Shown: in pieces, positions 7,344-15,754 of the stretch
Layout: each line of letters opens with the position of its first letter
How positions within the stretch are numbered: the stretch's first letter is position 1
NCBI GenBank assembly: GCA_004559785.1
Contig: SFXD01000038.1
Span: 1-18,874 of the forward strand
Direction of reading: 5' to 3'
DNA from: a bacterium
GTDB lineage: Bacteria > Bacteroidota > Bacteroidia > Bacteroidales > Bacteroidaceae
Length of the DNA stretch: 18,874 nt
Position numbers and translations under genes: made by a program
Notes under the pieces: model-generated
Seen by the model: the letters and a program-made list of their open reading frames with translations, nothing else
What the model was told of the DNA's origin: nothing
Database searches by the model: none

Positions 7344-9185
7344 ATGAAAAGACTCTATGTAACCATACTCCTCCTTGCCACCGCCGTCTGCATGTCATAC
7401 GCGCAGGTGAAGGTCACCCTTCAGTCGCCCCGTCAGGCTGAGGTAGGACAGCGAATCAGGGTTAGCTACATAGCCAACACGACGGACGTAGAAGACATAC
7501 AGGTCGGCGAATTTCCAGGCTTCGAGGTATTGTACGGGCCAAGCACAAGCACTTCGAGGTCTATGTCCATCGTAAACGGCAATGCCTCCCAGAGTGCCAC
7601 CATGACCTTTACCTACACCCTACTTGCCACCGAGGCTGGCAACCATCAGATACCTGCCGCAACGGTCGTGGTAGACGGCAAGTCGTACAAGAGCCAGTCG
7701 ACAGGCATAGAGGTGCTTCCGTCATCCTCCAACGACAAACAGGCAGACGATCAAGGCAACGACCATGGAAACGGAGCCAACCAGAGGCAAGGCAAACAGG
7801 CTCAGGTAAAGTCGATAGGAGACAGCGAGCTCTACATGACCGTCACGGCAAGCAAGAAGGAAATCTTCGAACAGGAGGCGGTGCTGATAACGTACAAGCT
7901 TTATTCCCTTGTCAACATACAGCAACTGGCAGGCGAGATTCCCCAGCTGGACGGATGCCACGTGCAGGAACTGGACAGCAAGGCACAGATGTCCCTGAAG
8001 TACGAGCGCGTAAATGGCAGGAACTATGCCACGGGAATATGGAGGCAGTATGTGTTATATCCGCAGAAGACAGGCAAGCTGACCATTCCCAGTACTACGT
8101 TCGACTCGCAGATTGAGGTGAGGAACACCACCATGGATCCATTCGACATCTTTTTCGGTGGCGGCAGCCTCACGCAGTTGGTAAGCAAGAAGATAGTCAC
8201 ACCTGCCATCGACATCGACGTTAAGCCACTGCCAAGCCCTCGCCCTGACAATTTCTCGGGTGCCGTCGGCAAGTTCTCCGTATCCGCAACCCTGTCCCCT
8301 GAGCAAATCAACGCCAACGATGCGGCTACGCTCAAGCTTGTGGTAAGCGGAGTGGGGAACATGAAGCTGATGAAGGCACCCAAGATCAATTTCCCGCAGG
8401 ATTTCGAGATATACGACCCTAAGGAAACGGACAAGACCACAAACACGGCAAGCGGGGCAAAGGGAAACTTCGTCTACGACTATGTCATCGTGCCGCGGCA
8501 TGGAGGCAAATACAGCATATCCCCGGTAGAATTCGTATACTTTGATACCGAGAGCAAGCAATACCAGACCTTGCACACGGATTCCTTCTCGATATCCGTT
8601 GCCAAGCCCAAGGGTGGAAGCCAGGTTGCCTACAGGGAACAGGAAGACCTAAAGATAATCGACAACGACATACGCTTCATCAAGTTGGGCGATGCCAAGT
8701 CCGACTCCCCTGAAGATTCCTTCCTTTTCAGCGCATCTTACTGGGCTATATATGCCTGCCTGATCGTCACGTTCATAGTCGTCATCCTTGTCTTCAACAG
8801 GCAAATCAAGGAGAAGGCCAATGTCGCGCGCCATCGTGGTCGCAGGGCAGGAAAGGCAGCCGTGAGACGTCTTGCCAACGCAGCCAAGTTGATGAAACGC
8901 CACGAGAGCGGCCCGTTCTTCGACGAGGTCATGAAGGCATTGTTGGGTTACGCATCGGACAAACTGAACATCCCTACTTCCGGCCTCAACAAGGACAACG
9001 TGTCCGACAAACTTGTGGAGCGTGGTGTGGAGGAGTCGCTCGTAAGGGAATACATGGATGTCCTCTCGGAATGCGAGTTTGCCCGCTATGCCCCCGGCGA
9101 CCCCGAAGCAACCATGGACAAGATCTATTCGCGTGCATCCGAGGTCATCAACAAGATGGACAATATAATAAGAAAGACGAAATAA
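7344..9185 (+). CDS. batD: BatD, membrane-anchored periplasmic protein
   Basis: 613 residues. The ATG at 7344 is chosen over the ATG at 7314, which overlaps the preceding gene, because it gives a clean signal peptide MKRLYVTILLLATAVCMSYA ending at residue 20. A large periplasmic part (about 21-465) contains beta-rich domains separated by a hydrophilic, Gly/Asn/Gln-rich linker at about 132-160. One membrane segment (about 466-484) is followed by a basic cytoplasmic tail of about 130 residues with a predicted helical character. Length and layout match BatD ('oxygen tolerance' family). It follows the fusion gene by 23 bp and precedes batE by 11 bp. Its role is presumed to be a scaffold in the Bat complex; this is family knowledge, not visible in the sequence. 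Confidence 0.92.
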   Translation: MKRLYVTILLLATAVCMSYAQVKVTLQSPRQAEVGQRIRVSYIANTTDVEDIQVGEFPGFEVLYGPSTSTSRSMSIVNGNASQSATMTFTYTLLATEAGNHQIPAATVVVDGKSYKSQSTGIEVLPSSSNDKQADDQGNDHGNGANQRQGKQAQVKSIGDSELYMTVTASKKEIFEQEAVLITYKLYSLVNIQQLAGEIPQLDGCHVQELDSKAQMSLKYERVNGRNYATGIWRQYVLYPQKTGKLTIPSTTFDSQIEVRNTTMDPFDIFFGGGSLTQLVSKKIVTPAIDIDVKPLPSPRPDNFSGAVGKFSVSATLSPEQINANDAATLKLVVSGVGNMKLMKAPKINFPQDFEIYDPKETDKTTNTASGAKGNFVYDYVIVPRHGGKYSISPVEFVYFDTESKQYQTLHTDSFSISVAKPKGGSQVAYREQEDLKIIDNDIRFIKLGDAKSDSPEDSFLFSASYWAIYACLIVTFIVVILVFNRQIKEKANVARHRGRRAGKAAVRRLANAAKLMKRHESGPFFDEVMKALLGYASDKLNIPTSGLNKDNVSDKLVERGVEESLVREYMDVLSECEFARYAPGDPEATMDKIYSRASEVINKMDNIIRKTK

Positions 9186-9196
9186 CAACAACAAGC

Positions 9197-9964
9197 ATGA
9201 AGCGTTATACATATATCCTGATTCTTGTCTCACTTGCGCTTGTCGGTTGCCCGGCATACGCAGACGACAACAATGGAAATCTGAAGGCAAAGGCGGACAG
9301 TGCATACGTCCACGAGAAATATGACAAGGCATTGGAGGCGTACATGTCCATGCCAGGCAAGGAGAACTCCGTGGACTTGTGCTACAACATCGGGTGCTGC
9401 TACTATAGGCTCGACGACATAGCCAACAGCATACTTTGGTTCGAGAGGGCGTATCTCCTGAATCCCGGTGACGAGGACGTGTGCTCGAACCTCGGGATGG
9501 CAAGGAGCAAGACCATAGACAAGATTGTCTCTCGCCACGAATTCATACTGATAAGCATATTCCGCTCGTTAGTAAATGCCATGAGCCTGCGTCTCTGGGC
9601 GGTAACAGCCCTCACCCTGTTCGTAGCATGCCTCTTGTCTTTCTGCCTGTATTTCTTCACGGACAGGATGTTTCTCCGCAAGCTCGGATTCTTCATGGCA
9701 GTATTCTTCTTCATACTTACCATAGGAGCCAACGTATGTGCCTTCCAGCAAAGGCAATTCAGCATAAACCGTAACACGGCAATCATAATGTCTCCCTCCG
9801 TCACGGTCAAGAGCACTCCCTCGGACAGTGGCAACGACTTGTTCGTCATCCACGAGGGAACCAGGATAGAGATTACCGACAACAGCCTCAAGGACTGGTG
9901 TGAGATAAGGATAGTGGATGGCAAGGTAGGCTGGATAAGGAAGAAGAACTTTACCGTTATTTGA
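9197..9964 (+). CDS. batE: BatE, TPR and SH3-like membrane protein
   Basis: 255 residues. The ATG at 9197 is chosen because it begins the signal sequence MKRYTYILILVSLALVGC; a longer frame reaching back to 9071 lies inside batD. The signal could be of the lipoprotein type, since LVGC fits a lipobox with Cys18, or be cleaved after AYA at 20-22. TPR-like repeats follow (about 30-110), then two membrane segments (about 132-154 and 163-184) with a short basic loop between them, and a C-terminal bacterial SH3-like domain (about 190-255) with the pattern VTVKSTPSDSGNDLFVIHEG and VGWIRKKNF. TPR plus two membrane segments plus SH3 is the standard BatE layout. The SH3-like domain should be periplasmic and may bind cell wall or partner proteins. 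Confidence 0.92.
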   Translation: MKRYTYILILVSLALVGCPAYADDNNGNLKAKADSAYVHEKYDKALEAYMSMPGKENSVDLCYNIGCCYYRLDDIANSILWFERAYLLNPGDEDVCSNLGMARSKTIDKIVSRHEFILISIFRSLVNAMSLRLWAVTALTLFVACLLSFCLYFFTDRMFLRKLGFFMAVFFFILTIGANVCAFQQRQFSINRNTAIIMSPSVTVKSTPSDSGNDLFVIHEGTRIEITDNSLKDWCEIRIVDGKVGWIRKKNFTVI

Positions 9965-9977
9965 GACCTTGGGGGAT

Positions 9978-10682
9978 ATGGCAGAGAGATTAGTATCATG
10001 GGATTGGTCGTTGCTTCTCTTTCTCAACGGTAGCGACTATGCCTTCGTCGACGAGGTGTTCTGGGCAATAACCAAGACCGTTACCTGGTTGCCATTGTTC
10101 GTAGTGCTGTTCTGTGCAATCGTCCGCAACAACGATTGGCGCCGCACGCTGCTGCTTGTCATCTTGCTCGCCATTCTGGTAGCGTCGACGGACATGTTCA
10201 CAAGCGGTTTTTGCAAGCCCTTCTTCCATAGGCTCCGCCCTTCCCACAACCCTGAACTCGCAGACGCGCTTAGGGTGGTGAAGGGTTACAGGGGTGGCAT
10301 GTATGGATTCATGTCCTCCCATGCTGCCAACACGTTTGGCGTAGCAATGTTCCTCACGCTGTTGTTCCGTTCGCGCTTGGCTACACTCACCCTATTCCTG
10401 TGGGCATCCCTGTCAAGCTACAGCAGGATGTACCTGGGCGTCCATTATCCAACGGACATACTATGTGGTGCCTCGACAGGATTCCTGTTCTCCACGATAC
10501 TCTACCATGTCTACGCCAAGTTCCCCATGCTTGCATCGGGCAACAAGAGCCAAGATGCTGCAAGAGGAAACCTTGTTGAATACAGGCATGCAGACATGAA
10601 GTTGATACCCATCACCTTTGCCCTCACAATCATATTTGTCATGATACGTGCTGCATGGCTTGCATGTATGCCTTGTACATGA
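9978..10682 (+). CDS. PAP2-family membrane lipid phosphatase
   Basis: 234 residues from the ATG at 9978; a TTG at 9969 would add only three residues. All three acid phosphatase motifs are present: K80-x6-R87-P88, SSH with catalytic-type His115 at 113-115, and S149-R150-x5-H156-x3-D160. Several hydrophobic segments match the six-helix PAP2 fold. Such enzymes remove phosphate from membrane lipids, for example undecaprenyl pyrophosphate, phosphatidic acid or lipid A. In Bacteroidales one candidate role is LpxF-like removal of a lipid A phosphate, but the substrate cannot be read from the sequence. It starts 13 bp after batE and its stop codon overlaps the kinase start (ATGA, 10679-10682), so it is co-transcribed and probably translationally coupled with the kinase. 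Confidence 0.9.
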   Translation: MAERLVSWDWSLLLFLNGSDYAFVDEVFWAITKTVTWLPLFVVLFCAIVRNNDWRRTLLLVILLAILVASTDMFTSGFCKPFFHRLRPSHNPELADALRVVKGYRGGMYGFMSSHAANTFGVAMFLTLLFRSRLATLTLFLWASLSSYSRMYLGVHYPTDILCGASTGFLFSTILYHVYAKFPMLASGNKSQDAARGNLVEYRHADMKLIPITFALTIIFVMIRAAWLACMPCT

Positions 10683-13600
10683 TAACTACATACCCTATGA
10701 CGATGACTTTCGACGGGCGCATCACATATCTCTTGCCATCATTGCTGCTGCTCTTGCTTGCCAGTTGCACGCCGTCGCCATATACGGACCAAGCGGATTG
10801 CCTCAACGACATGTCGTATTCCCTTAGGTACACAGACATTGACTCTTCCCTCCACTATGCACGTCGCGCACTTGCCATATCCAAGGGCGAGTCAGACAGT
10901 AAGGCAGAAGCCTGGAACAACATTGCCTACGTAGCATACCAGCAGATGAGGTATGACGAGGCCATGCACGACCTACGCCACATCTACGATGGTTCCCACA
11001 ACCAGATAGAATTACTCTGTGCCGACGTGATGTTTATGAAGGTAGCTCAGAGGATAGGCGATGGCAAGTTGTTCTTCGACAAGAGGATACAGGCGTTGAG
11101 ACGCATCAAGAGAATACAGGACTCGATACACGAACTCGATGCCCGCCAACTGAAGCGCTTCCATTACGGTTGTTCCGAGCTTCACATCGTATCATCCACC
11201 TACTACTATTACCTTGGGCTCGATGCCTCTGCCATACACGAGATACAGGCCGCTTCGCCCTATGTCTCGCTTGAACGGGACACCTTGCAATGGCTATATT
11301 ATAGCTACATGCTGGGCAGTGGAGGCCTTATCGAAGGCGACTGGGATAAAGTCACCATACAGGAGTTCGACATTCTCGTCCAGGCGTTTTCTGTTTCCAG
11401 GAGGCACGGCATCACCTATTTCGAGGCAAACACCCTGCAGTCGCTTGCCGTCTGCATTTGCGACTCTGCCAAGGCAGCCTTGATAAGGGAGCACTTGCCA
11501 TACGCCTATTCGTATGTAGTGGCTCAGGCCGCCGGCGCAGACGTACCGTACGGTCTCGACTCCCTGCACGCCGTATCATACGCTTTGGCTGACAAATCCG
11601 CAAGGTTGTTCTCCCGATACAAGGACCTCTACCAGACGGCATGTGCAGAGCGTACGCTCGGAGAGATACTGTTCTCTGCACGCCTTTACGGGGAATCCCT
11701 CCGTCAACTGCAGCATGCGCAGTACCTGGCAGGTAGCCAAAGGAAAAGGGGAGGAAGGACGGTAGCATCGTGGATGATATCAATTCACGAGAAACTGAGC
11801 ATGGCCTACGCTGCCCTCGACATGAAGGAAGAGTCCGACCATCACAGGAACCTGTATCTCGACCTGCTGGACGATACAAGGCAGAACAAGGAAATGGACA
11901 GCCGCAAGGAAGAGCTGACCCGCGAACTGCATTCCATATATGTCAAGTTGCTAATCCTGGCAATACTCATCGTCTGCCTCACCATCCTCGTCGTTGTCTA
12001 TACGCTGAGGGTTCGCCGACATACCCGCTCGTATTACTCCGACATCCTCAACATGAGGCTCTCCCCTGCATTCACGAAAGCCATGGAAGCCGTCTCCTCC
12101 CTCGGCAAGCATTTAAGGGACGAGGAAGAGATAGTCCAGGACGAATGCAACATGGCAGGGATGAAGACCTTGGAAAGCAAGAAGGGAAACATCGAACGAA
12201 GGGCAAAGGTGGCAATGGCCTACTCCATTGTCCCATACCTCGACCGTATCATCGCCGAGGTGAACAGAATGGTAGCCGATGGCAAGGCAAGCAAGGACAG
12301 GTTGCAGTATGTGTCCGAACTCCTCGACGAGATAATGCATGTCAACCATTCGCTCACCGACTGGATACAGATTAGCAAGGGAGACCTGAAATTGCACATC
12401 ACCGTATTTCCCCTCGAAAGCCTCTTCGCCATCATCAGGCTCGGCTCACAATCCTTCGGGCAGAAGGGCATACTACTTACCGTCCCGCCCACCGACCTCA
12501 TGGTCAGGGCAGACAAGGCACTCACTCTGTTCAGCATCAATACGTTGGCGGACAATGCACGTAAGTTCACACCGGAAGGCGGGGAGGTAACCATATCCTG
12601 CTCTGCAACCGACCAATACGTGGAAATAAGCATTGTCGACACGGGGATAGGACTTAGCGCAGAGGATGTGCAGACGCTGAACGAGAGCAAGGTGTACGAT
12701 TCCACGCTGCTGGGCAGCGGTAAGGAGGAAAAGGGCTATGGCTTTGGCATAATGAACTGCAAGGGCATAGTGGGCAAGTATCGCAAGCTGTCCTCACGCT
12801 TCCATGTCTGCGACATAGGCGTCGAAAGCCAGCTGGGCAAAGGCAGCCGTTTCTGGCTAAGGTTGCCAAGGGTAATGGCATCGGCGTTGGCGTTCTTCGT
12901 CTGCGGCTTGTCCCTTCCAGCACGGGATGCAACGTCATACGAACTATACGAGTCGGCATACCAGTGCAATGTGGGCAGGCAATATAGCCAGGCAAAGGAA
13001 CTTGCCTCCCGTGCCGTAGAAGCCATGGCATTGCCTCCCGACACGATGTTGCTCGTATCGCTTTACAACGAGATAGCCATATCGTCCCTTGCCCTTCACC
13101 AATGGGACGAATACGCCCGTTACAATGCCGAATGCGTCAGGCTCCACCGCCTCTATAGCCAGGATGCCTCGCTGGCACGGTATTGCATGCAGATGGAAAA
13201 GACAAGGTCGGACAGGACCATCTTCCTCGTCATTCTTACATTCCTGTCCGTGGCACTTGCCGTCCTCTTCTACCTTTCTTTCCTGCGGGACAGGTTGAGG
13301 AGCAAGACCAAGGTCCTGGCATTGCGTAACCGGCTCGACGCCGTTTCCGCCAGAGTGTCGTCGGTAGCCGGCGATATGGCTGCCCCTGATGCAAGGCACG
13401 ACTTCCCCGACATGTCATCTTCCTGCAATGCCCTAGCCGGGTGGCTGCACGAGGAAGAGAAGGCCACCCTTAGCGAGTTGGTACGTGACGCAAGGATATC
13501 CGCCTCCGTACACCATTATTATTCCACTTTGGCTGACGGCATAGCCGAACCGTGCCGTCAACTGTGCAAGTTGCAGCAACTGACCGAAAGGCGCGACAGG

Positions 13601-14293
13601 ATGATGCTTGAGGCCGAACGCCTGTATGTCTCCAACCAGATTCTGGACAACGCCCTCAGCACCCTCAAGCACGAGACCATGTACTATCCAGCCCGTACCC
13701 AGCAGGTAGTGGCGTCGCTGACGGAAGGGGACGGAGACTTAGCCCGGTTGAAGGACTTGCAGGACGTTCTCGACTATTACCGCAAGATATATATGATATT
13801 GTATGGGCAGGCCGAAAGGCAGATGCCGACGAATGCCTTCAGGCGCGAACTCGTTTCCGTAGGCTCGCTGTTCGATTTTGCCGTAAGTTACGTTCAGTCG
13901 TATGCTTCACGGCATGGGGGAAGGCCCGGCATTACCGTAGGAGGCGACACGCCGACGGTGATGGGGGATGCCCTGATGCTGCAGGAGCTGCTCAGGCACT
14001 TGCTCTCGATATATGCCGGCAATGCCGCCCATGTCTCCTTCCGTTCTGCAAGGCAAGGGAACGTGGTACGAATCGCATGCAATTTCCAAGGCCTTGATAC
14101 GCCTTCCCCGTGCGTGGAGGAAGCATTTACACACCATACCGACCACACCTCGTACCTCATCATGAAGCAAATAATACGCGAACTGGACGCCCTCTGCGGA
14201 TTCCCTGGACTTCGCCTTGAGGCCTGCAAGGAGGAGGGCGGAGTGACGGTATGGTTCACGCTGAGGTGCGTGGACGTGACGGAGCAGGCATGA
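10679..14293 (+). CDS. Two-module membrane sensor kinase with TPR-like periplasmic regions
   Basis: 1204 residues from the ATG at 10679, which overlaps the PAP2 stop by four bases. Order: signal with lipobox LLASC (Cys30); periplasmic helical, TPR-like region (about 31-420); membrane segment 424-442; cytoplasmic region with a dimerization-like helix pair and a HATPase domain having N-box Asn626 (ADNARKF), G1 DTGIG (654-658) and G2 GYGFGIMNCKG (686-696); second membrane segment (about 732-747); short TPR-like region (748-846); third membrane segment 848-869; then a second kinase-like domain. That domain carries LKHETMYYPAR with His998, but its ATPase part (about 1075-1200) lacks the N-box Asn and the glycine boxes. 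The first module has no histidine at the expected spot. I believe this is the DUF5112/DUF5113 kinase type of Bacteroidales. The response regulator follows by 36 bp. Confidence 0.85.
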   Translation: MITTYPMTMTFDGRITYLLPSLLLLLLASCTPSPYTDQADCLNDMSYSLRYTDIDSSLHYARRALAISKGESDSKAEAWNNIAYVAYQQMRYDEAMHDLRHIYDGSHNQIELLCADVMFMKVAQRIGDGKLFFDKRIQALRRIKRIQDSIHELDARQLKRFHYGCSELHIVSSTYYYYLGLDASAIHEIQAASPYVSLERDTLQWLYYSYMLGSGGLIEGDWDKVTIQEFDILVQAFSVSRRHGITYFEANTLQSLAVCICDSAKAALIREHLPYAYSYVVAQAAGADVPYGLDSLHAVSYALADKSARLFSRYKDLYQTACAERTLGEILFSARLYGESLRQLQHAQYLAGSQRKRGGRTVASWMISIHEKLSMAYAALDMKEESDHHRNLYLDLLDDTRQNKEMDSRKEELTRELHSIYVKLLILAILIVCLTILVVVYTLRVRRHTRSYYSDILNMRLSPAFTKAMEAVSSLGKHLRDEEEIVQDECNMAGMKTLESKKGNIERRAKVAMAYSIVPYLDRIIAEVNRMVADGKASKDRLQYVSELLDEIMHVNHSLTDWIQISKGDLKLHITVFPLESLFAIIRLGSQSFGQKGILLTVPPTDLMVRADKALTLFSINTLADNARKFTPEGGEVTISCSATDQYVEISIVDTGIGLSAEDVQTLNESKVYDSTLLGSGKEEKGYGFGIMNCKGIVGKYRKLSSRFHVCDIGVESQLGKGSRFWLRLPRVMASALAFFVCGLSLPARDATSYELYESAYQCNVGRQYSQAKELASRAVEAMALPPDTMLLVSLYNEIAISSLALHQWDEYARYNAECVRLHRLYSQDASLARYCMQMEKTRSDRTIFLVILTFLSVALAVLFYLSFLRDRLRSKTKVLALRNRLDAVSARVSSVAGDMAAPDARHDFPDMSSSCNALAGWLHEEEKATLSELVRDARISASVHHYYSTLADGIAEPCRQLCKLQQLTERRDRMMLEAERLYVSNQILDNALSTLKHETMYYPARTQQVVASLTEGDGDLARLKDLQDVLDYYRKIYMILYGQAERQMPTNAFRRELVSVGSLFDFAVSYVQSYASRHGGRPGITVGGDTPTVMGDALMLQELLRHLLSIYAGNAAHVSFRSARQGNVVRIACNFQGLDTPSPCVEEAFTHHTDHTSYLIMKQIIRELDALCGFPGLRLEACKEEGGVTVWFTLRCVDVTEQA

Positions 14294-14329
14294 CAATGCA
14301 GTAACAGAGAAAACGAAATAGGAATTATT

Positions 14330-15052
14330 ATGGAACATTTCAAGGTAGTGATTGTAGAGGACGTGAAGCTCGAGCTGAAGGGCACGGAGCAGATATTCCG
14401 TTCCGACATACCGGAAGCGGAGATAATAGGCACCGCACAGAACGAGAGCGAGTTCTGGAAACTGATGAGGTCGCAGGTCCCGGACTTGGTGCTGCTCGAC
14501 CTGGGCCTGGGTGGCAGTACGACGGTCGGCGTGGACATCTGCCGTCAGCTGAAGGCACGTTATCCGAGCGTGAAGGTACTGATATTCACGGGCGAGGTGC
14601 TCAACGAGCGACTATGGGTGGAGACCATCAATGCAGGAGCGGATGGCATCATACTCAAGACGGGTAACCTCTTGCAGAGGGACGACGTGCTCATGGTGAT
14701 GCATGGCAGGCGGTATGTCTTCAACGAACCTTTCCTCGAAAGGCTCATCCAGCGTTTTGTCAGGTACGTAGATACCGAGACGAGCAAGGAGGACTCGCTG
14801 ATGGAATATGAGATAGACGAATACGACGAACGCTTCCTGCGCCACCTTGCCTTGGGGTATACCAAGGATATGATAGCCAACCTGCGCCAGATGCCTTTCG
14901 GGGCCAAGAGCCTCGAGAAGCGGCAGGCAGACCTCATAAACCGCCTGTTCTCACCAAAGGAAAGGACAGGTGTAAATGCCGTCAGGCTCGTAGTAAGGGC
15001 GATTGAGCTGAACATCATAGATGTCAACAATCTCGTGGCAGATGAGGAATAG
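14330..15052 (+). CDS. Response regulator with LuxR-like output domain
   Basis: 240 residues. Residues 1-125 form a receiver domain: acidic pair E10-D11 in VVIVEDVK, phosphoacceptor D57 in LVLLDLGLGG, T87 in LIFTGE, and K110 in GIILKTG. All positions needed for phosphorylation are present. The C-terminal part (about 160-235) has the arrangement of a helix-turn-helix of the LuxR/NarL kind (RHLALGYTKDMIANL, then SLEKRQADLINRLF and VRLVVRAIELNII), but diverged; I associate it with a DUF5932-type output domain of Bacteroidales. Its place directly after the two-module kinase makes it the likely cognate regulator. Its DNA targets are unknown; the operon promoter at 1525-1556 and the promoters in 18767-18864 are possible ones by location only. 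Confidence 0.9.
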   Translation: MEHFKVVIVEDVKLELKGTEQIFRSDIPEAEIIGTAQNESEFWKLMRSQVPDLVLLDLGLGGSTTVGVDICRQLKARYPSVKVLIFTGEVLNERLWVETINAGADGIILKTGNLLQRDDVLMVMHGRRYVFNEPFLERLIQRFVRYVDTETSKEDSLMEYEIDEYDERFLRHLALGYTKDMIANLRQMPFGAKSLEKRQADLINRLFSPKERTGVNAVRLVVRAIELNIIDVNNLVADEE

Positions 15053-15635
15053 TCGCCGTGCATGGGACGTGCTGCTGGCTTTCCTCCTGGCAGGCATGTT
15101 CCTTACCCCGTTGCTATCGTGGATGCTCTCGGCCGTCGGTCTTGTGCGTACGAGCATGATTTCTGCCGAGGGCTTGAGGTGGTTCGCCTCCAACTTCCCC
15201 GAGGCTGCCTTAGACCATTGGTTTACCTGCATCGTGTCGATGTTAGTGGCTCTCGGAGCAGCAAGGGGGAGCGGCATGCTTTCGGACGGAATGAGGCACA
15301 AGGGAGCGTTGGCTGCTGCCTTGGCGGTGGCCATGGTCTCCGTCTCGCTGGGACTGATGCTGGCCTTGCACCCCGACAGCCCGCTTCTCAGCGTAACGGG
15401 CAGGCTCCGTCACGGCACGTTCGTCCATGCCTTGCCGCATTTCGTCTCTCTTTCGGTCCTCGCCTGTGCCTTGGCATACGGGCTTGCGTCCCGCCATGTG
15501 GCTACCTATAGGTCTGTAGTCAGCCTGCTTGCGTTCGGACTTGCCCGATACGCACGTGCCATACTTGCCTGCTTTATGCTGTCTTTCCTCTGCCAATGCT
15601 GGAAATTCATCATCACCGGGAGCGTGGCATATTGA
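15042..15635 (+). CDS. Small integral membrane protein resembling parts of an AbgT transporter
   Basis: 197 residues from the ATG at 15042, which overlaps the regulator gene by 11 nt; an ATG at 15021 would overlap by 32 nt. Four to six hydrophobic segments are visible (about 9-33, 56-73, 88-109, 131-149, 157-170 and 173-190). The stretch around MISAEGLRWFASNF (39-52) recalls the LLSxEGLxW region near the N-terminus of AbgT (p-aminobenzoyl-glutamate) transporters. The stretch LACALAYGLASRH (140-152) recalls the middle of AbgT (SLAYGIATR). A full AbgT protein has about 500 residues, so this protein is far too short and seems to lack the re-entrant substrate region and the C-terminal half. It may be a degenerate relative used as a sensor or accessory protein of the kinase. 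The AbgT link is from memory of one family member and uncertain. Confidence 0.75.
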   Translation: MRNSRRAWDVLLAFLLAGMFLTPLLSWMLSAVGLVRTSMISAEGLRWFASNFPEAALDHWFTCIVSMLVALGAARGSGMLSDGMRHKGALAAALAVAMVSVSLGLMLALHPDSPLLSVTGRLRHGTFVHALPHFVSLSVLACALAYGLASRHVATYRSVVSLLAFGLARYARAILACFMLSFLCQCWKFIITGSVAY

Positions 15636-15754
15636 CACGAGACTACCATCAGTATATGTGCAATCCGGTGTGCCGCATCTCGCCCCATGCATACCCAGGC
15701 GCACCTAATATAAACCAAACAACGGAACATCCCCAAAATAGGATACAAACAACG

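Noticed and set aside
9071..9196. N-terminal extension of batE
   Set aside because: It lies inside batD and would put 42 odd residues before a clear signal peptide.
8649..9503. 284-codon open frame on the - strand
   Set aside because: Runs antisense across batD and batE, both well supported; Arg/Ser/Cys-rich product with no domain.
10655..10678. Upstream ATG for the kinase
   Set aside because: The ATG at 10679 makes the typical ATGA overlap with the PAP2 stop codon and gives a better signal sequence.
15596..15754. N-terminal extension of the helicase by 53 residues
   Set aside because: It overlaps the end of the membrane protein gene and precedes the standard PcrA start at 15755; the added residues have no helicase character.
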